A DNA stretch of 64,000 nt from Oscillospiraceae bacterium. GTDB lineage: Bacteria; Bacillota_A; Clostridia; Oscillospirales; Oscillospiraceae. Within the stretch, counting starts at the first letter, position 1. Every line of letters begins with the position of its first letter. A model generated the notes under the pieces. That model saw nothing but the letters and a program-made list of their open reading frames with translations, was not told where the DNA came from and made no database searches. Positions 48,732 through 58,806 of the stretch are shown piece after piece. Location: assembly GCA_024690695.1 (NCBI GenBank), contig JAILOS010000050.1, forward strand, positions 1 through 64,000, in the 5' to 3' direction. A program made the translations under genes and the position numbers.

Positions 48732-50779
48732 AAAAGCTGCTCGTCGCCGAAAGCGCCGGCTTCTGCTTCGGAGTCAGACGCTCGGTGGAAATGGCCGAAG
48801 GCCTGCTTGCGAAGGAAGGCCGCTGCGCCTGTCTGGGGGAGCTGATCCACAACGCCCAGATGATCCGCAGCCTCGAAGAGAAGGGCCTGCGGACGATCAG
48901 CGATCCCGCCGAAGCCGCCGCGGGGGAAACGCTCCTGATCCGCGCGCACGGCGTCTCGCGCAGCGTTCTGCAGTCGCTCGCGGAAAAGGGGATCGAGGTC
49001 GTCGACGCGACCTGCCCGCGCGTCAAGGCGATCCATACGATCGTCAGCCGCGCGTCGGAGCAGGGCCGCTTCGTCCTGATCGTCGGGGCGAAGGAGCACC
49101 CGGAAGTCATCGGCATCTGCGGCTGGTGCGAAAAGCATCAAGTCGTTGAGAATGCACAGGATTTGGAAAACTTCCTGGACGGAAATCGTGATATTTGTAA
49201 CATCCCTCTAACTATTGTGGTTCAAACGACCCAAACACACGGTAATTTTACCGAATGCTGCAAAATCGTAAAAAAAAGATGTACAAATGCAGAATTCCAT
49301 GATACAATATGCCTTGCTACGTCTACGCGTCAAAGGGAAGCTGCAGAACTTGCCGCCCGCTGCGGCGCTATGGTCGTCATCGGCGGAAAACACAGCGCCA
49401 ACAGCATCCATCTTTCGGAAATCTGCCGCGAGCACTGCGCTTCGGTTCAGTTTATCGAAAAGGCGGACGAGCTGAACGTCGATGTGCTAGCGTCTGCGGA
49501 CACCGTGGGGCTGACAGCCGGCGCATCTGTCCCTGCGTGGATAATTAAGGAGGTAAGAAACAAAATGGACGAACTGAATGAAAACAAAGTTGAAGGCTCC
49601 GACGAGCAGAAGGAACTGAGCTTCGACGAAATGCTGGAGGAGACCCTCAAACCCATATATAACGGAGAAAAGGTCAAGGGCGTTGTCGTTGCCATCACCG
49701 GCACGGAGATCAGCGTCGATCTCGGCACGAAGTATTCCGGCTTTATCCCGACGAGCGAGTTTACCGACGATGGGATCAAGGTCGAAGACGCCGTCAAGGT
49801 CGGCGACGAGATCGAGGCCGTCGTCGTCCGCGTCAACGACGTGGAAGGCACCGCGCAGCTGAGCAAGAAGCGCCTTGACGCCGCCAAGAGCTGGAACGAC
49901 GTCGAGTCCGCCGTGGAAGACGGCACGATCCTCGAGGGCGTTGTCACGGAAGAGAACAAGGGCGGCATCGTCGTCAACGTGAAGGGCGTCCGCGTGTTTG
50001 TTCCCGCCTCCCAGACGGATCTGCCCCGCGAGGCCAATCTGGCCGAGCTCCTCAAGCAGACCGTGCGCCTCAAGATCACCGAGGTCAACAAGGCCCGCAA
50101 GCGCGTCGTCGGCTCCATCCGCCGCGTCGCCCAGGCTGAGCGCCGCGCCCGCACCGAGTCCATCTGGCAGAACATCGAGGTCGGCAAGAAGTATCACGGC
50201 GTCGTCAAGTCCCTCACCAGCTACGGCGCTTTCGTCGATATCGGCGGCATCGACGGCATGGTTCACGTCTCCGAGCTGAGCTGGGGCCGCGTGCACCAGC
50301 CCTCCGAGGTCGTTTCCGTCGGCGACGAGGTCGACGTCTACGTCATCAACTTCGACCGCGAGAAGCGCAAGATCTCTCTCGGCTACAAGGATCCCGAGGC
50401 GAATCCCTGGACCCTGTTCACCAACCAGTATTCCGTCGGCAGCGTGGCCGAGGTCAAGATCGTCAAGCTGATGGACTTCGGCGCCTTTGCCGAGGTTCTT
50501 CCCGGCGTCGACGGCCTGATCCACATCTCCCAGATCGCCAACCGCCGCATCGCCAAGCCCGGCGACGTGCTGAAGGTCGGCGACGTGGTCGAGGCGAAGA
50601 TCACCGCGATCGACGAGGAGAAGCACAAGGTCTCCCTCTCCATCCGCGCCCTGTCCGAGCCCGCTCCGGCTCCCGCCCCCGAAGAGCCCGCCGAGGAAGA
50701 GACCGCGCAGGAAGACGCTCTCGTTTACGAAGTGTCCGCCTCTGGCGAAGCCACCGGCATCGCCCCCGACGCCGAGTGA
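48728..50779 (+). CDS. ispH: Fused IspH (HMBPP reductase) / ribosomal protein S1
   Basis: A 683-residue fusion. Residues 1-279 are IspH, the [4Fe-4S] enzyme that makes IPP and DMAPP; the three cluster cysteines are Cys13 (GFCFGV), Cys96 (DATCPRV) and Cys195 (DTICLATS). Residues 280-683 are S1-like, with four S1 repeats (about 311-380, 398-460, 485-550, 570-640) and an acidic Pro/Glu-rich tail. At the junction the codons for KEV form AAGGAGGT, followed 10 nt later by an in-frame ATG (49565), so free S1 of 404 residues may also be made. Bases about 49140-49330 are distinctly AT-rich. Confidence 0.95.
   Translation: MKKLLVAESAGFCFGVRRSVEMAEGLLAKEGRCACLGELIHNAQMIRSLEEKGLRTISDPAEAAAGETLLIRAHGVSRSVLQSLAEKGIEVVDATCPRVKAIHTIVSRASEQGRFVLIVGAKEHPEVIGICGWCEKHQVVENAQDLENFLDGNRDICNIPLTIVVQTTQTHGNFTECCKIVKKRCTNAEFHDTICLATSTRQREAAELAARCGAMVVIGGKHSANSIHLSEICREHCASVQFIEKADELNVDVLASADTVGLTAGASVPAWIIKEVRNKMDELNENKVEGSDEQKELSFDEMLEETLKPIYNGEKVKGVVVAITGTEISVDLGTKYSGFIPTSEFTDDGIKVEDAVKVGDEIEAVVVRVNDVEGTAQLSKKRLDAAKSWNDVESAVEDGTILEGVVTEENKGGIVVNVKGVRVFVPASQTDLPREANLAELLKQTVRLKITEVNKARKRVVGSIRRVAQAERRARTESIWQNIEVGKKYHGVVKSLTSYGAFVDIGGIDGMVHVSELSWGRVHQPSEVVSVGDEVDVYVINFDREKRKISLGYKDPEANPWTLFTNQYSVGSVAEVKIVKLMDFGAFAEVLPGVDGLIHISQIANRRIAKPGDVLKVGDVVEAKITAIDEEKHKVSLSIRALSEPAPAPAPEEPAEEETAQEDALVYEVSASGEATGIAPDAE
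49280..49308 (+). promoter_or_regulatory. Possible internal promoter for the S1 part of ispH-rpsA
   Basis: TGTACA (49280-49285), a 17-bp spacer and TACAAT (49303-49308), inside an AT-rich patch of the ispH coding region about 255 nt before the internal S1 start. Hexamer matches are 4/6 and 5/6. Confidence 0.35.
49547..49567 (+). promoter_or_regulatory. rpsA: Internal ribosome binding site and start codon for S1
   Basis: AAGGAGGT (49547-49554) lies 10 nt before an in-frame ATG (49565-49567) exactly at the IspH/S1 boundary. It is one of the strongest Shine-Dalgarno matches in the window. Confidence 0.6.
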
Positions 50780-50796
50780 TCCGGCTGTTCAAACGT

Positions 50797-50833
50797 AAAA
50801 AACCGCTGTGCTCTGTGAGCACAGCGGTTTTTT
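50797..50833. terminator. Bidirectional intrinsic terminator ispH-rpsA/esterase
   Basis: A 16-bp perfect stem (50797-50812 with 50818-50833) including A6/T6 ends and a 5-nt loop, between convergent genes. Confidence 0.93.
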
Positions 50834-50843
50834 CGTCATCGGC

Positions 50844-51779
50844 TCAGCCGGGCAGCTTCTCGTTGATCCAGCCGAGAACGTCGGCAAAGACCTCGTCGTG
50901 GTTGAGCTCCAATAGGATCTCGTGACGGGCGCCGGGGTACAGCTTCATCTTCACGTCCTCGAGCCCCGCGTCGCAGAAGGCTTTGTAAGCGCGTTCGACG
51001 CCGGCGCCGTTTTCACCGACGGGGTCGCTGCCGCCGGAAATGAAAAGCACCGGGGTTTTCTTGTTCATCCTGGCGATATTGGCGGGATCGGTGATCGCTT
51101 TGATACCGTTCATCATATCGCGGAACATGCTGACGGAGGGAACAAAGCCGCAGAGGGGATCGTTCACGTATTTATCGACCTCTTTTTCGTCGCGGTTAAG
51201 CCAGTCGCAGGCCGTGCGCACCTTTTCATAGCCTTTGTTGTAGGAGCCGAAGGCCACCTGATTGAGCGTCTTGCCGACCTTGCGAGGCCCGAACAGCTTC
51301 ACGGCGGTGTTGGCCATGAAGCAGCCGGCGTTCACCATGGGCGGCAGCTGGTGGCCGGTCCCGCAGATAATGACGAGAGAGGGCTTGTCCGGGTGCAGGA
51401 TCGCGTAATGACGGGTCAGAAAGCTGCCCATGGAGTGACCGAAGAAGATATAGGGCACGCCGGGATACTTTTCGACCATCATGTCGTGGAGCTTGTCCAT
51501 ATCCCGGAGAACGTAGTCCCAGCCGTCGTTTTCGGCAAAGATGCCGAGGTCCTCGGGGACGGAGATGGATTTTCCGTGTCCGAGATGATCGTTGCCGACG
51601 GCGACGAAGCCGTTCTCGGCCAAAAAGCTCATGAAGGGATCGTAGCGGTCGATATACTCGGCGATGCCGTGCGCGATCTGCACGACGCCGCGCACCTCGC
51701 CGTCCGGGACGCAAAGCCGCGCATGGATCTTATGAAAGCCCGAACTCGAGGCAAAATTGAAATCGGAAAACTGTGGCAT
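50844..51779 (-). CDS. Alpha/beta hydrolase (lysophospholipase/monoacylglycerol lipase type)
   Basis: A 311-residue serine hydrolase of the Hydrolase_4 family. It has the oxyanion HGIAEYIDRYD, GNDHLGHGKS, the nucleophile elbow GHSMGS (Ser about 117), ISGGSDPVG with the acid residue, and ARHEILLE with the catalytic histidine. There is no signal peptide, so it acts in the cytoplasm, probably on acylglycerols or lysophospholipids. AAAGGAGG precedes the ATG. It lies downstream of ackA but is separated from it by a terminator. Confidence 0.9.
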   Translation of the reverse strand: MPQFSDFNFASSSGFHKIHARLCVPDGEVRGVVQIAHGIAEYIDRYDPFMSFLAENGFVAVGNDHLGHGKSISVPEDLGIFAENDGWDYVLRDMDKLHDMMVEKYPGVPYIFFGHSMGSFLTRHYAILHPDKPSLVIICGTGHQLPPMVNAGCFMANTAVKLFGPRKVGKTLNQVAFGSYNKGYEKVRTACDWLNRDEKEVDKYVNDPLCGFVPSVSMFRDMMNGIKAITDPANIARMNKKTPVLFISGGSDPVGENGAGVERAYKAFCDAGLEDVKMKLYPGARHEILLELNHDEVFADVLGWINEKLPG

Positions 51780-51816
51780 TGAGCATCCTCCTTTAAAATA
51801 TGGTTCAGAGCTTATG

Positions 51817-51845
51817 AAAAGCCTGCCGCGCTGGACGCGGCAGGC
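51817..51845 (-). terminator. Intrinsic terminator after ackA
   Basis: A perfect 10-bp GC-rich stem (51836-51845 with 51821-51830 read on the minus strand), a 5-nt loop, followed on the minus strand by TTTT (51817-51820). Confidence 0.88.
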
Positions 51846-51855
51846 ACGGAAAGAC

Positions 51856-53052
51856 TCAGGCGACGATATCGCGGGTGTCGCGCGCGATGACGAGCTCCTC
51901 GTTGGTCGGGATGATGAAGACCTTGACCGGGGAGTCGGGCGTGGAGATCAGCGTGTCCTGACCGCGGACCTTATTGGCCTCGGGATCGATCCTGACGCCG
52001 AGGTAGCCGAAGTACTCGCTGATGCGGGCGCGGGCCTCCGCGTCGTTCTCTCCGACGCCGGCCGTGTAGACGATCGCGTCTACGCCGTTCATCGCGGCGA
52101 CGTAGGAGCCGGCGACCTTCGCAACCCAGTAATAGAACATCTCCAGCGCGAGACGTGCGCGCTCGTTGCCCTCCTCGGCGGCCTTGCCGAGATCGCGGAA
52201 GTCGGAGGAGACGCCGGAAACGCCGAGAACGCCGGACTTCTTGTTCAGAATGTTCAGCATCTGGTCGATCGTGTAGCCGTACTTGTTCATCAAAAACTGG
52301 ATAACGCCGGCGTCCAGATCGCCGCAGCGCGTGCCCATCGGCAGGCCGACCAGCGGCGTGAAGCCCATGGAGGTGTCGATGACCTTCCCGTACTGAACGG
52401 CGGCGAGGGAGGAGCCGTTGCCCATGTGGCAGGAGACGATCTTCAGCTCTTCGATCGGCTTGCCCATCAGCTCGGCGCAGCGGGCGGAAACGTAGCGGTG
52501 AGAGGTGCCGTGGAAGCCGTAGCGGCGGATGCCGTCGTTCTCGTAATACTCATAGGGAACGGCGTACATGAAAGCCTTGCTGGGCATGGTCTGATGGAAG
52601 GCCGTGTCGAAAACGGCGACCATCGGCACGTCGCCCATCACTTCGCGGCAGGCGTTGATGCCGGTGATATTGGCGGGGTTGTGCAGCGGAGCAAAGGGGA
52701 TGCACTCCTTGATGGCCTCCAGCACCTCGTCGGTGATCAGCACGGAGCTGGCGAACTTTTCGCCGCCGTGGACCACGCGGTGACCGACGGCGTCGATTTC
52801 CTTCATCGAAGCGACGACGCCGTTTTCCTCGTTCGTCAGCTTGTCGATGACGGCGGCGATCGCCTCGGCGTGCGTCGGCATCGGAACGTCCTCGTTGAAG
52901 ACGCTTTTGCCCTCGACCAGCGGCGTGTGCTTCAGATGTCCGTCGATCCCGATGCGCTCGCACAGGCCTTTGGCGAGGAGCCGTTCGTTTTCCATGTCGA
53001 TCAGCTGATACTTCAGCGAGGAGCTGCCGGCGTTGATAACAAGAATTTTCAT
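51856..53052 (-). CDS. ackA: Acetate kinase
   Basis: AckA makes ATP from acetyl phosphate, the energy-yielding end of acetate fermentation. The 398 residues begin VINAGSSSLKYQLIDM and contain HRVVHGGEKF, the VFDTAFHQTMP segment, GFHGTSHRYV and a C-terminal DAIVYTAGVGEND. The start has GGGAAAGGAAAG upstream. No phosphotransacetylase gene is present nearby. It is divergent from tmcAL, whose product consumes acetate. Confidence 0.97.
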   Translation of the reverse strand: MKILVINAGSSSLKYQLIDMENERLLAKGLCERIGIDGHLKHTPLVEGKSVFNEDVPMPTHAEAIAAVIDKLTNEENGVVASMKEIDAVGHRVVHGGEKFASSVLITDEVLEAIKECIPFAPLHNPANITGINACREVMGDVPMVAVFDTAFHQTMPSKAFMYAVPYEYYENDGIRRYGFHGTSHRYVSARCAELMGKPIEELKIVSCHMGNGSSLAAVQYGKVIDTSMGFTPLVGLPMGTRCGDLDAGVIQFLMNKYGYTIDQMLNILNKKSGVLGVSGVSSDFRDLGKAAEEGNERARLALEMFYYWVAKVAGSYVAAMNGVDAIVYTAGVGENDAEARARISEYFGYLGVRIDPEANKVRGQDTLISTPDSPVKVFIIPTNEELVIARDTRDIVA

Positions 53053-53114
53053 GGATTTCTTTCCTTTCCCTTGTAAAAATCACGCAGATTCAGTAAAATA
53101 GAAACACCGTCATT

Positions 53115-53142
53115 ATTCTAATACAAACGGCGAAAAAAGCAA
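53115..53142 (-). promoter_or_regulatory. Probable sigma-A promoter of ackA
   Basis: On the minus strand TTGCTT (53137-53142), a 16-bp spacer and TAGAAT (53115-53120), 63 nt before the ackA start. Confidence 0.6.
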
Positions 53143-53161
53143 GTATTTTTTGGAGCGTGCC

Positions 53162-54389
53162 ATGCGTCTTGCCGGGATCACAGCCGAATACAATCCGTTC
53201 CACCGGGGTCACGCCTTCCATTTGTTGGAGACGCGGCGCACTCTGGGCGAGGACTGCGCCGTCGCCGTCGTGATGAGCGGCGATTTTGTGCAGCGCGGCG
53301 AAGCCGCCGTCTATTCGAAATACGCCCGCGCCGAGGCCGCCTGCCGCTGCGGGGCCGATCTCGTCGTGGAGCTTCCGCTGCCCTGGTGCCTCGCCTCCGC
53401 AGAGGGCTTCGCCCGCGCAGCCGTCTTTCTGCTGGCGCGGCTGGGCTGTCACTGCCTCAGCTTCGGCAGCGAGTGCGGCGAGCTTGAAAGGCTCAGGACG
53501 CTGAGCGCGGAGATCGGCAGGGAGGATTTCCAGGATCAGGTGCGCAGCTGCCTGAAGAACAGCCCTTCTCTCAGCTATGCCGCCGCTCGTGAAGACGTTC
53601 TGCGCCGGCTTGTCGGCACAGACGCCGAGCTGCTCCGTCAGCCGAACAATATCCTCGCCGTCGAGTATCTTCGTTCGATTGAAGAGCTCGCGGCTCCGAT
53701 GGAGGCTTTGAGCGTCCGCAGGCTCTCCAACCGGCACGACGGATACGGCGGAGCGGAGAAATCAGCGCTGGAGCTGCGCGAGATGCTCGCGCGTTCGCAG
53801 CCCGTCGCAGCTTATCTGCCGGGGCCCTCAGCCGCCGTGTTCTCCGCGGAGGATCGCTGCGGCCGGCGTATCGACGGCGAGCGGCTAGAGCTTGCGGTCC
53901 TCTCCCGTTTGAGGACTCTGCCGGAAGAGGCCTTCGAAGCGCTTCCGGACGCGTCCGACGGACTCGGCCGGAGACTGTATAAAGCCGTGCGGGAAGCATC
54001 GACTCTGCGGGAGATCCTGGAAGAGACGAAAACGAAGCGATACGCGCTGTCCCGCATCCGCAGACTTGTCTTCTGCGCCGCCCTCGGCGTGAGCGCCGGG
54101 GATGCCGACGGTCTTCCGCCCTACGCGCGCATTCTCGCGGCGAACGGCCGCGGCTGCGAGATTTTGAAAGCCGCCGCCGGGGCGGAAGGTGTTCCGCTGA
54201 TCAGCAAACCGGCCTCCGTGCGAGACCGGGGAGGCCGCGCCGAGCGCATCTTCACTCTCGGCGCCCGGGCGCACGACCTTTTCGTGCTCGGCTATACCGA
54301 TCCGGCAGACCGCCGCTGCGGCGAGGATTGGCGGCAGGGTCCGCGGATCCTGAACGGAAATCCGATCGATCGAATGGAGAACCGAAGCG

Positions 54390-54397
<8 letters not shown>
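53162..54397 (+). CDS. tmcAL: tRNA(Met) cytidine acetate ligase TmcAL (YlbM)
   Basis: TmcAL activates acetate with ATP and acetylates C34 of elongator tRNA-Met. The 411 residues start with the nucleotidyltransferase motif GITAEYNPFHRGHAFHL and have MSGDFVQRGEAAVYSKYARAE, VELPLPWCLASAEGFARAAV and RQPNNILAVEYLR. ATG 53162 has GGAG 6 nt upstream; a TTG four codons earlier overlaps that site. It diverges from ackA and overlaps prfA by 8 bases. Confidence 0.92.
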
Positions 54398-55456
<1,059 letters not shown>

Positions 55457-55460
<4 letters not shown>

Positions 55461-56665
55461 AGACGGAAAGAATCACGGAGCGTCCGGAAATAGCGGCCGC
55501 TCTGATCAAAAAAGGCGGCCTTGTCGCCGTCCCGACGGAAACGGTCTACGGACTGGCCGCCGACGGACTCGACGCGGAAGCGGTGGAGAAGATTTACGAG
55601 CTCAAGGGGCGTCCTTCCGTCAAGCCGCTTTCGCTGATGATCCCCTTGGCCGAAGCGATGTGGGAATATGCGGCCGAGGTGCCCGAGGATGCGAAAAGAC
55701 TGGCCGGACGCTTCTGGCCGGGCCCGCTGACAATCGTCCTCAGGGCGAAGGAGCTCGTGCCCGATATCGTGCGGGCAGGGGGCGAAACGGTCGCTTTTCG
55801 ATGCCCGGATCATCCGCTGACGCTCGCCCTGCTGGCAGCCTGCGGCGTTCCTCTGGCCGCTCCCTCGGCCAATCCCTCGGGAGCAAAAAGCCCGGTTTCC
55901 GCCGACGAGGTGCTCTCTTACTTTGACGGGCAGATCGACGCTGTGATCGACGGCGGCGTCTGCGCGGTGGGTAAGGAGTCGACGCTGATCGACATGTCCC
56001 GCAGGCCCTACCGCATCCTGCGCCGCGGCGCGCTGGGAGAAGACGAGATCGCCGACGCGCTGCTGGACTCCGTAACCGTGATCGGGATCACCGGCGGCAG
56101 CGGAAGCGGCAAAACGAGCGCGCTGCGCGTGCTCGAAGAGCTCGGCGGCGCCGTAATTGACGCGGACAGGGTTTATCACGAGCTGCTCAAGACAGACCAA
56201 AAGCTCCTCGCCGAAATCGAAAAGCGCTTTCCCGGCACCGTCCGTCTGGAAGGACTTGACAGAAAGGCGCTGGCGGAGGTAGTATTTAACAGCAGGGAAG
56301 CGCTGGAAGATCTCAATCGGATCACACACGGACCTGTCGTCGGGGAAATCCGGAACCGTCTGCGCCGGATCGCGATGAGCGGCTGCAAGCTCGCCGCGAT
56401 CGACGCGATAGCACTTTTCGGCAGCGGCCTGGACGGGCTTTGCGCCGAGACCGTCGCCGTGCTTGCGCCGAAGGAGCAGCGCATCGGACGTATCATGCGG
56501 CGCGACGGCATCAGCCGCTCGCAGGCCGAAATGCGCATCGACGCGCAGAACCCGGACGATTATTTTGTCAGTCATTGCAGCCGCGTTCTGAGAAACGACG
56601 CGGACGAAGCTTCTTTCCGGCAAGGCTGCCGAGAATACTTTCTGGAGGTATCGGAGCATGGATGA
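55457..56665 (+). CDS. tsaC-coaE: Fused TsaC (threonylcarbamoyl-AMP synthase) / CoaE (dephospho-CoA kinase)
   Basis: A 402-residue protein joining two unrelated enzymes. Residues 1-about 200 are a YrdC/TsaC domain for tRNA t6A synthesis: GLVAVPTETVYGLAADG, KGRPSVKPLS (Lys50, Arg52) and PSANPSG. Residues about 206-402 are dephospho-CoA kinase: GITGGSGSGKT P-loop (213-220), VIDADRVYHELL, and a C-terminal RMRRDGISRSQAEMRI-like lid (IMRRDGISRSQAEMRI). There is no stop, frameshift or internal ribosome binding site at the junction. It sits where prfA-prmC-sua5 genes cluster in other Firmicutes and overlaps the peptidase gene by 8 bases. Confidence 0.9.
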
Positions 56666-58037
56666 ACTGCGCGAAAAACTTTTCTATGAGCAGAAAAACG
56701 GATACGACTTGATCGACACGGAGGAACGTCTCTCGCTGGAGGACTATTGCCGCGGCTACATGAGCTTTCTGGACAAGTCCCGCATGGAGCGCGAGGCCGT
56801 GAAGAACGCGATCGCTCTGGCTGAGGAGCAGGGCTTTGTCGAATACCGCGTCGGCATGGAGCTCAAGCCCGGTATGAAGATTTACCGCAACAACCGCGGC
56901 AAGGCGCTGCTTCTGGCCGTGATCGGCAAAAAGAGCCTGTCGGAGGGCGCTTTGATCGCCGGCGCTCACATTGATTCTCCCCGCATCGATCTCAAGCAGA
57001 TCAGCCTGTACGAGCAGGACGAGCTGTGCTATTTCAAGACGCATTATTACGGCGGCATCAAAAAGTATCAGTGGCTCGCGATCCCGCTGGAGCTCCACGG
57101 CTCCGTCGCGCTGAAAAACGGCGAACTCGTCGACGTGACGATCGGCCGTGAAAAGGACGATCCGAAATTCGTCATTACCGATCTGCTCCCGCATCTAGCC
57201 GCGGACCAAATGCGCAAAACGCTGGCCGAGGCCTTTTCCGGCGAGGGTCTGAACATCCTGATCGGCAGCACGCCCTACGCTGACGACGGCAAGGACCGCG
57301 TCAAGCTCGCCGTGATGAGCCTGCTCTACGATCGCTACGGCATCACCGAGGAGGACTTCCTCTCCGCCGAGCTCGCGGCGGTTCCCGCCTTCGACGTGTC
57401 CGAGCTCGGACTCGACCGGTCGATGATCGGCGGCTACGGACAGGACGACCGCGTCTGCGCCTACGCCGAGCTGAAAGCGCTCTTTGACGTCAAGGAGCCG
57501 GAACGCACCTGCGTCTGCATCCTGGCGGACAAGGAGGAGATCGGATCCGAGGGCGTCAGCGGCATGCAGAGCAGCGCCTTCGACTGCTTTATGGAGGACC
57601 TCTGCGAAGCGCAGGGCGCCGCGCTTCGACGCTGCTATGAAAAGAGCTTCTGCCTGTCGGCGGACGTTTCCAACGCCTTTGATCCGCTCTACGCCGAGGT
57701 TTCCGAAAAGCGCAGCGCTTCCAAAATCAACTACGGCGTCGCCATCTGCAAATTCACGGGCGTCCGCGGGAAGGGAAGCACCAGCGACGCGAGCGCGGAG
57801 CTCGTCGCCTATCTCCGCCGGATCTTTGAAGAGAAGAAGGTCGTCTGGCAGATGGCCGAGCTCGGCAAGGTCGATCAGGGCGGCGGCGGTACGATCGCCA
57901 AGTACATGGCCAACCGCAATATCGACACCATTGACGCCGGCACGCCCGTGCTGAGCATGCACGCGCCCTTTGAGGTCACCGCCAAATTCGACTGCTACAT
58001 GACCTATAAATCCGTTCTGGCCGTTTACGAAAGCTGA
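56658..58037 (+). CDS. M18-family aminopeptidase
   Basis: A 459-residue zinc aminopeptidase of family M18, acting in the cytoplasm on peptide N-termini (acidic residues preferred in several members). Metal ligands appear in AGAHIDSPR, IGGYGQDDRVCAYAEL, ADKEEIGSEG and near the end in TIDAGTPVLSMHAPFE. The length matches the bacterial ApeA group. It is the last gene of the tmcAL operon before a terminator-like hairpin. Confidence 0.93.
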   Translation: MDELREKLFYEQKNGYDLIDTEERLSLEDYCRGYMSFLDKSRMEREAVKNAIALAEEQGFVEYRVGMELKPGMKIYRNNRGKALLLAVIGKKSLSEGALIAGAHIDSPRIDLKQISLYEQDELCYFKTHYYGGIKKYQWLAIPLELHGSVALKNGELVDVTIGREKDDPKFVITDLLPHLAADQMRKTLAEAFSGEGLNILIGSTPYADDGKDRVKLAVMSLLYDRYGITEEDFLSAELAAVPAFDVSELGLDRSMIGGYGQDDRVCAYAELKALFDVKEPERTCVCILADKEEIGSEGVSGMQSSAFDCFMEDLCEAQGAALRRCYEKSFCLSADVSNAFDPLYAEVSEKRSASKINYGVAICKFTGVRGKGSTSDASAELVAYLRRIFEEKKVVWQMAELGKVDQGGGGTIAKYMANRNIDTIDAGTPVLSMHAPFEVTAKFDCYMTYKSVLAVYES

Positions 58038-58051
58038 TTCCTTTCTTCTGC

Positions 58052-58081
58052 GCGTATCTTTCACACCTTCCGGTTAAACTA
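58052..58081 (+). promoter_or_regulatory. Candidate forespore (sigma-F-like) promoter of tepA
   Basis: GCGTA (58052-58056), 15 nt, then GGTTAAACTA (58072-58081). The second element fits the sigma-F -10 pattern GGNNANANTR fully, and the first fits GYWTA at 4/5, with the correct spacing. It lies across the 5' arm and loop of the hairpin below. Confidence 0.45.
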
Positions 58082-58098
58082 ACCGGGAGGTGTTTTTT
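58063..58098 (+). terminator. Terminator-like hairpin containing the tepA ribosome binding site
   Basis: A 14-bp stem with one G-U pair (58063-58076 with 58080-58093), a 3-nt loop and TTTTTT, directly before the tepA ATG. It is an excellent terminator for the upstream operon, but its 3' arm is the tepA Shine-Dalgarno GGGAGGTG (58085-58092). Confidence 0.75.
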
Positions 58099-58725
58099 AT
58101 GGATGAGATCAAAGAACTGGGCTCCGCGCGGGAGGGCTCGATCCACTGTCTGACGATCGTCGGCCAGATCGAGGGACACCAGATCCTGCCGGACGACGCG
58201 AAAACGACGAAATACGAGCACGTTCTTCCGCTGATCGCCGCGATCGAGGAAGCGCCGGAGATCGGCGGTCTGCTGATCCTGCTCAACACGATGGGCGGCG
58301 ACGTGGAGGCCGGTCTTGCGATCGCCGAGCTGATCGCGGGCATGACCAAGCCGAACGTCTCTCTCGTTCTGGGCGGCGGACATTCGATCGGCGTTCCGCT
58401 GGCCGTTGCGGCGCAGCGGAGCATGATCGCGCCTTCGGCGGCCATGACGATCCACCCGGTGCGTCTGAACGGCGTCGTGATCGGCGTGCCGCAGACCTAT
58501 AACTATTTCAGCCGCATTCAGGAGCGGATCGTGCGCTTCGTGACCGATCATTCCCGTGTCCGGCGGGAGGAATATCTGCGCCTGATGACGAACACCGACG
58601 AACTCGCCAATGACGTCGGAAGCGTGATCTACGGGGAAGAGGCCGTTGAAAAAGGGCTGATCGACCAGATCGGCACGCTGTCGGATGCGCTGGACTATCT
58701 CCACGGCCGGATCAACGGGAGCTGA
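58099..58725 (+). CDS. tepA: ClpP-like protease TepA
   Basis: A 208-residue ClpP-fold serine protease of the TepA (YmfB) group. The catalytic serine lies in GGGHSIGVPLAVAA, and the histidine in PSAAMTIHPVRLNG, with the preceding ILLNTMGGDVEAGLAIAELI oxyanion region. Unlike true ClpP it has no ClpA/X-docking features that I can see. In spore-formers TepA degrades small acid-soluble spore proteins during germination. ATG 58099 has its Shine-Dalgarno in a terminator-like hairpin. Confidence 0.88.
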   Translation: MDEIKELGSAREGSIHCLTIVGQIEGHQILPDDAKTTKYEHVLPLIAAIEEAPEIGGLLILLNTMGGDVEAGLAIAELIAGMTKPNVSLVLGGGHSIGVPLAVAAQRSMIAPSAAMTIHPVRLNGVVIGVPQTYNYFSRIQERIVRFVTDHSRVRREEYLRLMTNTDELANDVGSVIYGEEAVEKGLIDQIGTLSDALDYLHGRINGS

Positions 58726-58743
58726 CAAGCGCAAGCCGCGCGC

Positions 58744-58772
58744 TTGATTTCTCGCGAGCAATCGGTTATACT
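58744..58772 (+). promoter_or_regulatory. Sigma-A promoter of the CYTH-protein gene
   Basis: TTGATT (58744-58749), a 17-bp spacer and TATACT (58767-58772). A short 7-bp hairpin (58726-58732 with 58740-58746) overlaps the -35 and may weakly terminate tepA. Confidence 0.78.
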
Positions 58773-58806
58773 GTCACCGGAATCTGAAACGACGGGGAGA
58801 CAGGCG

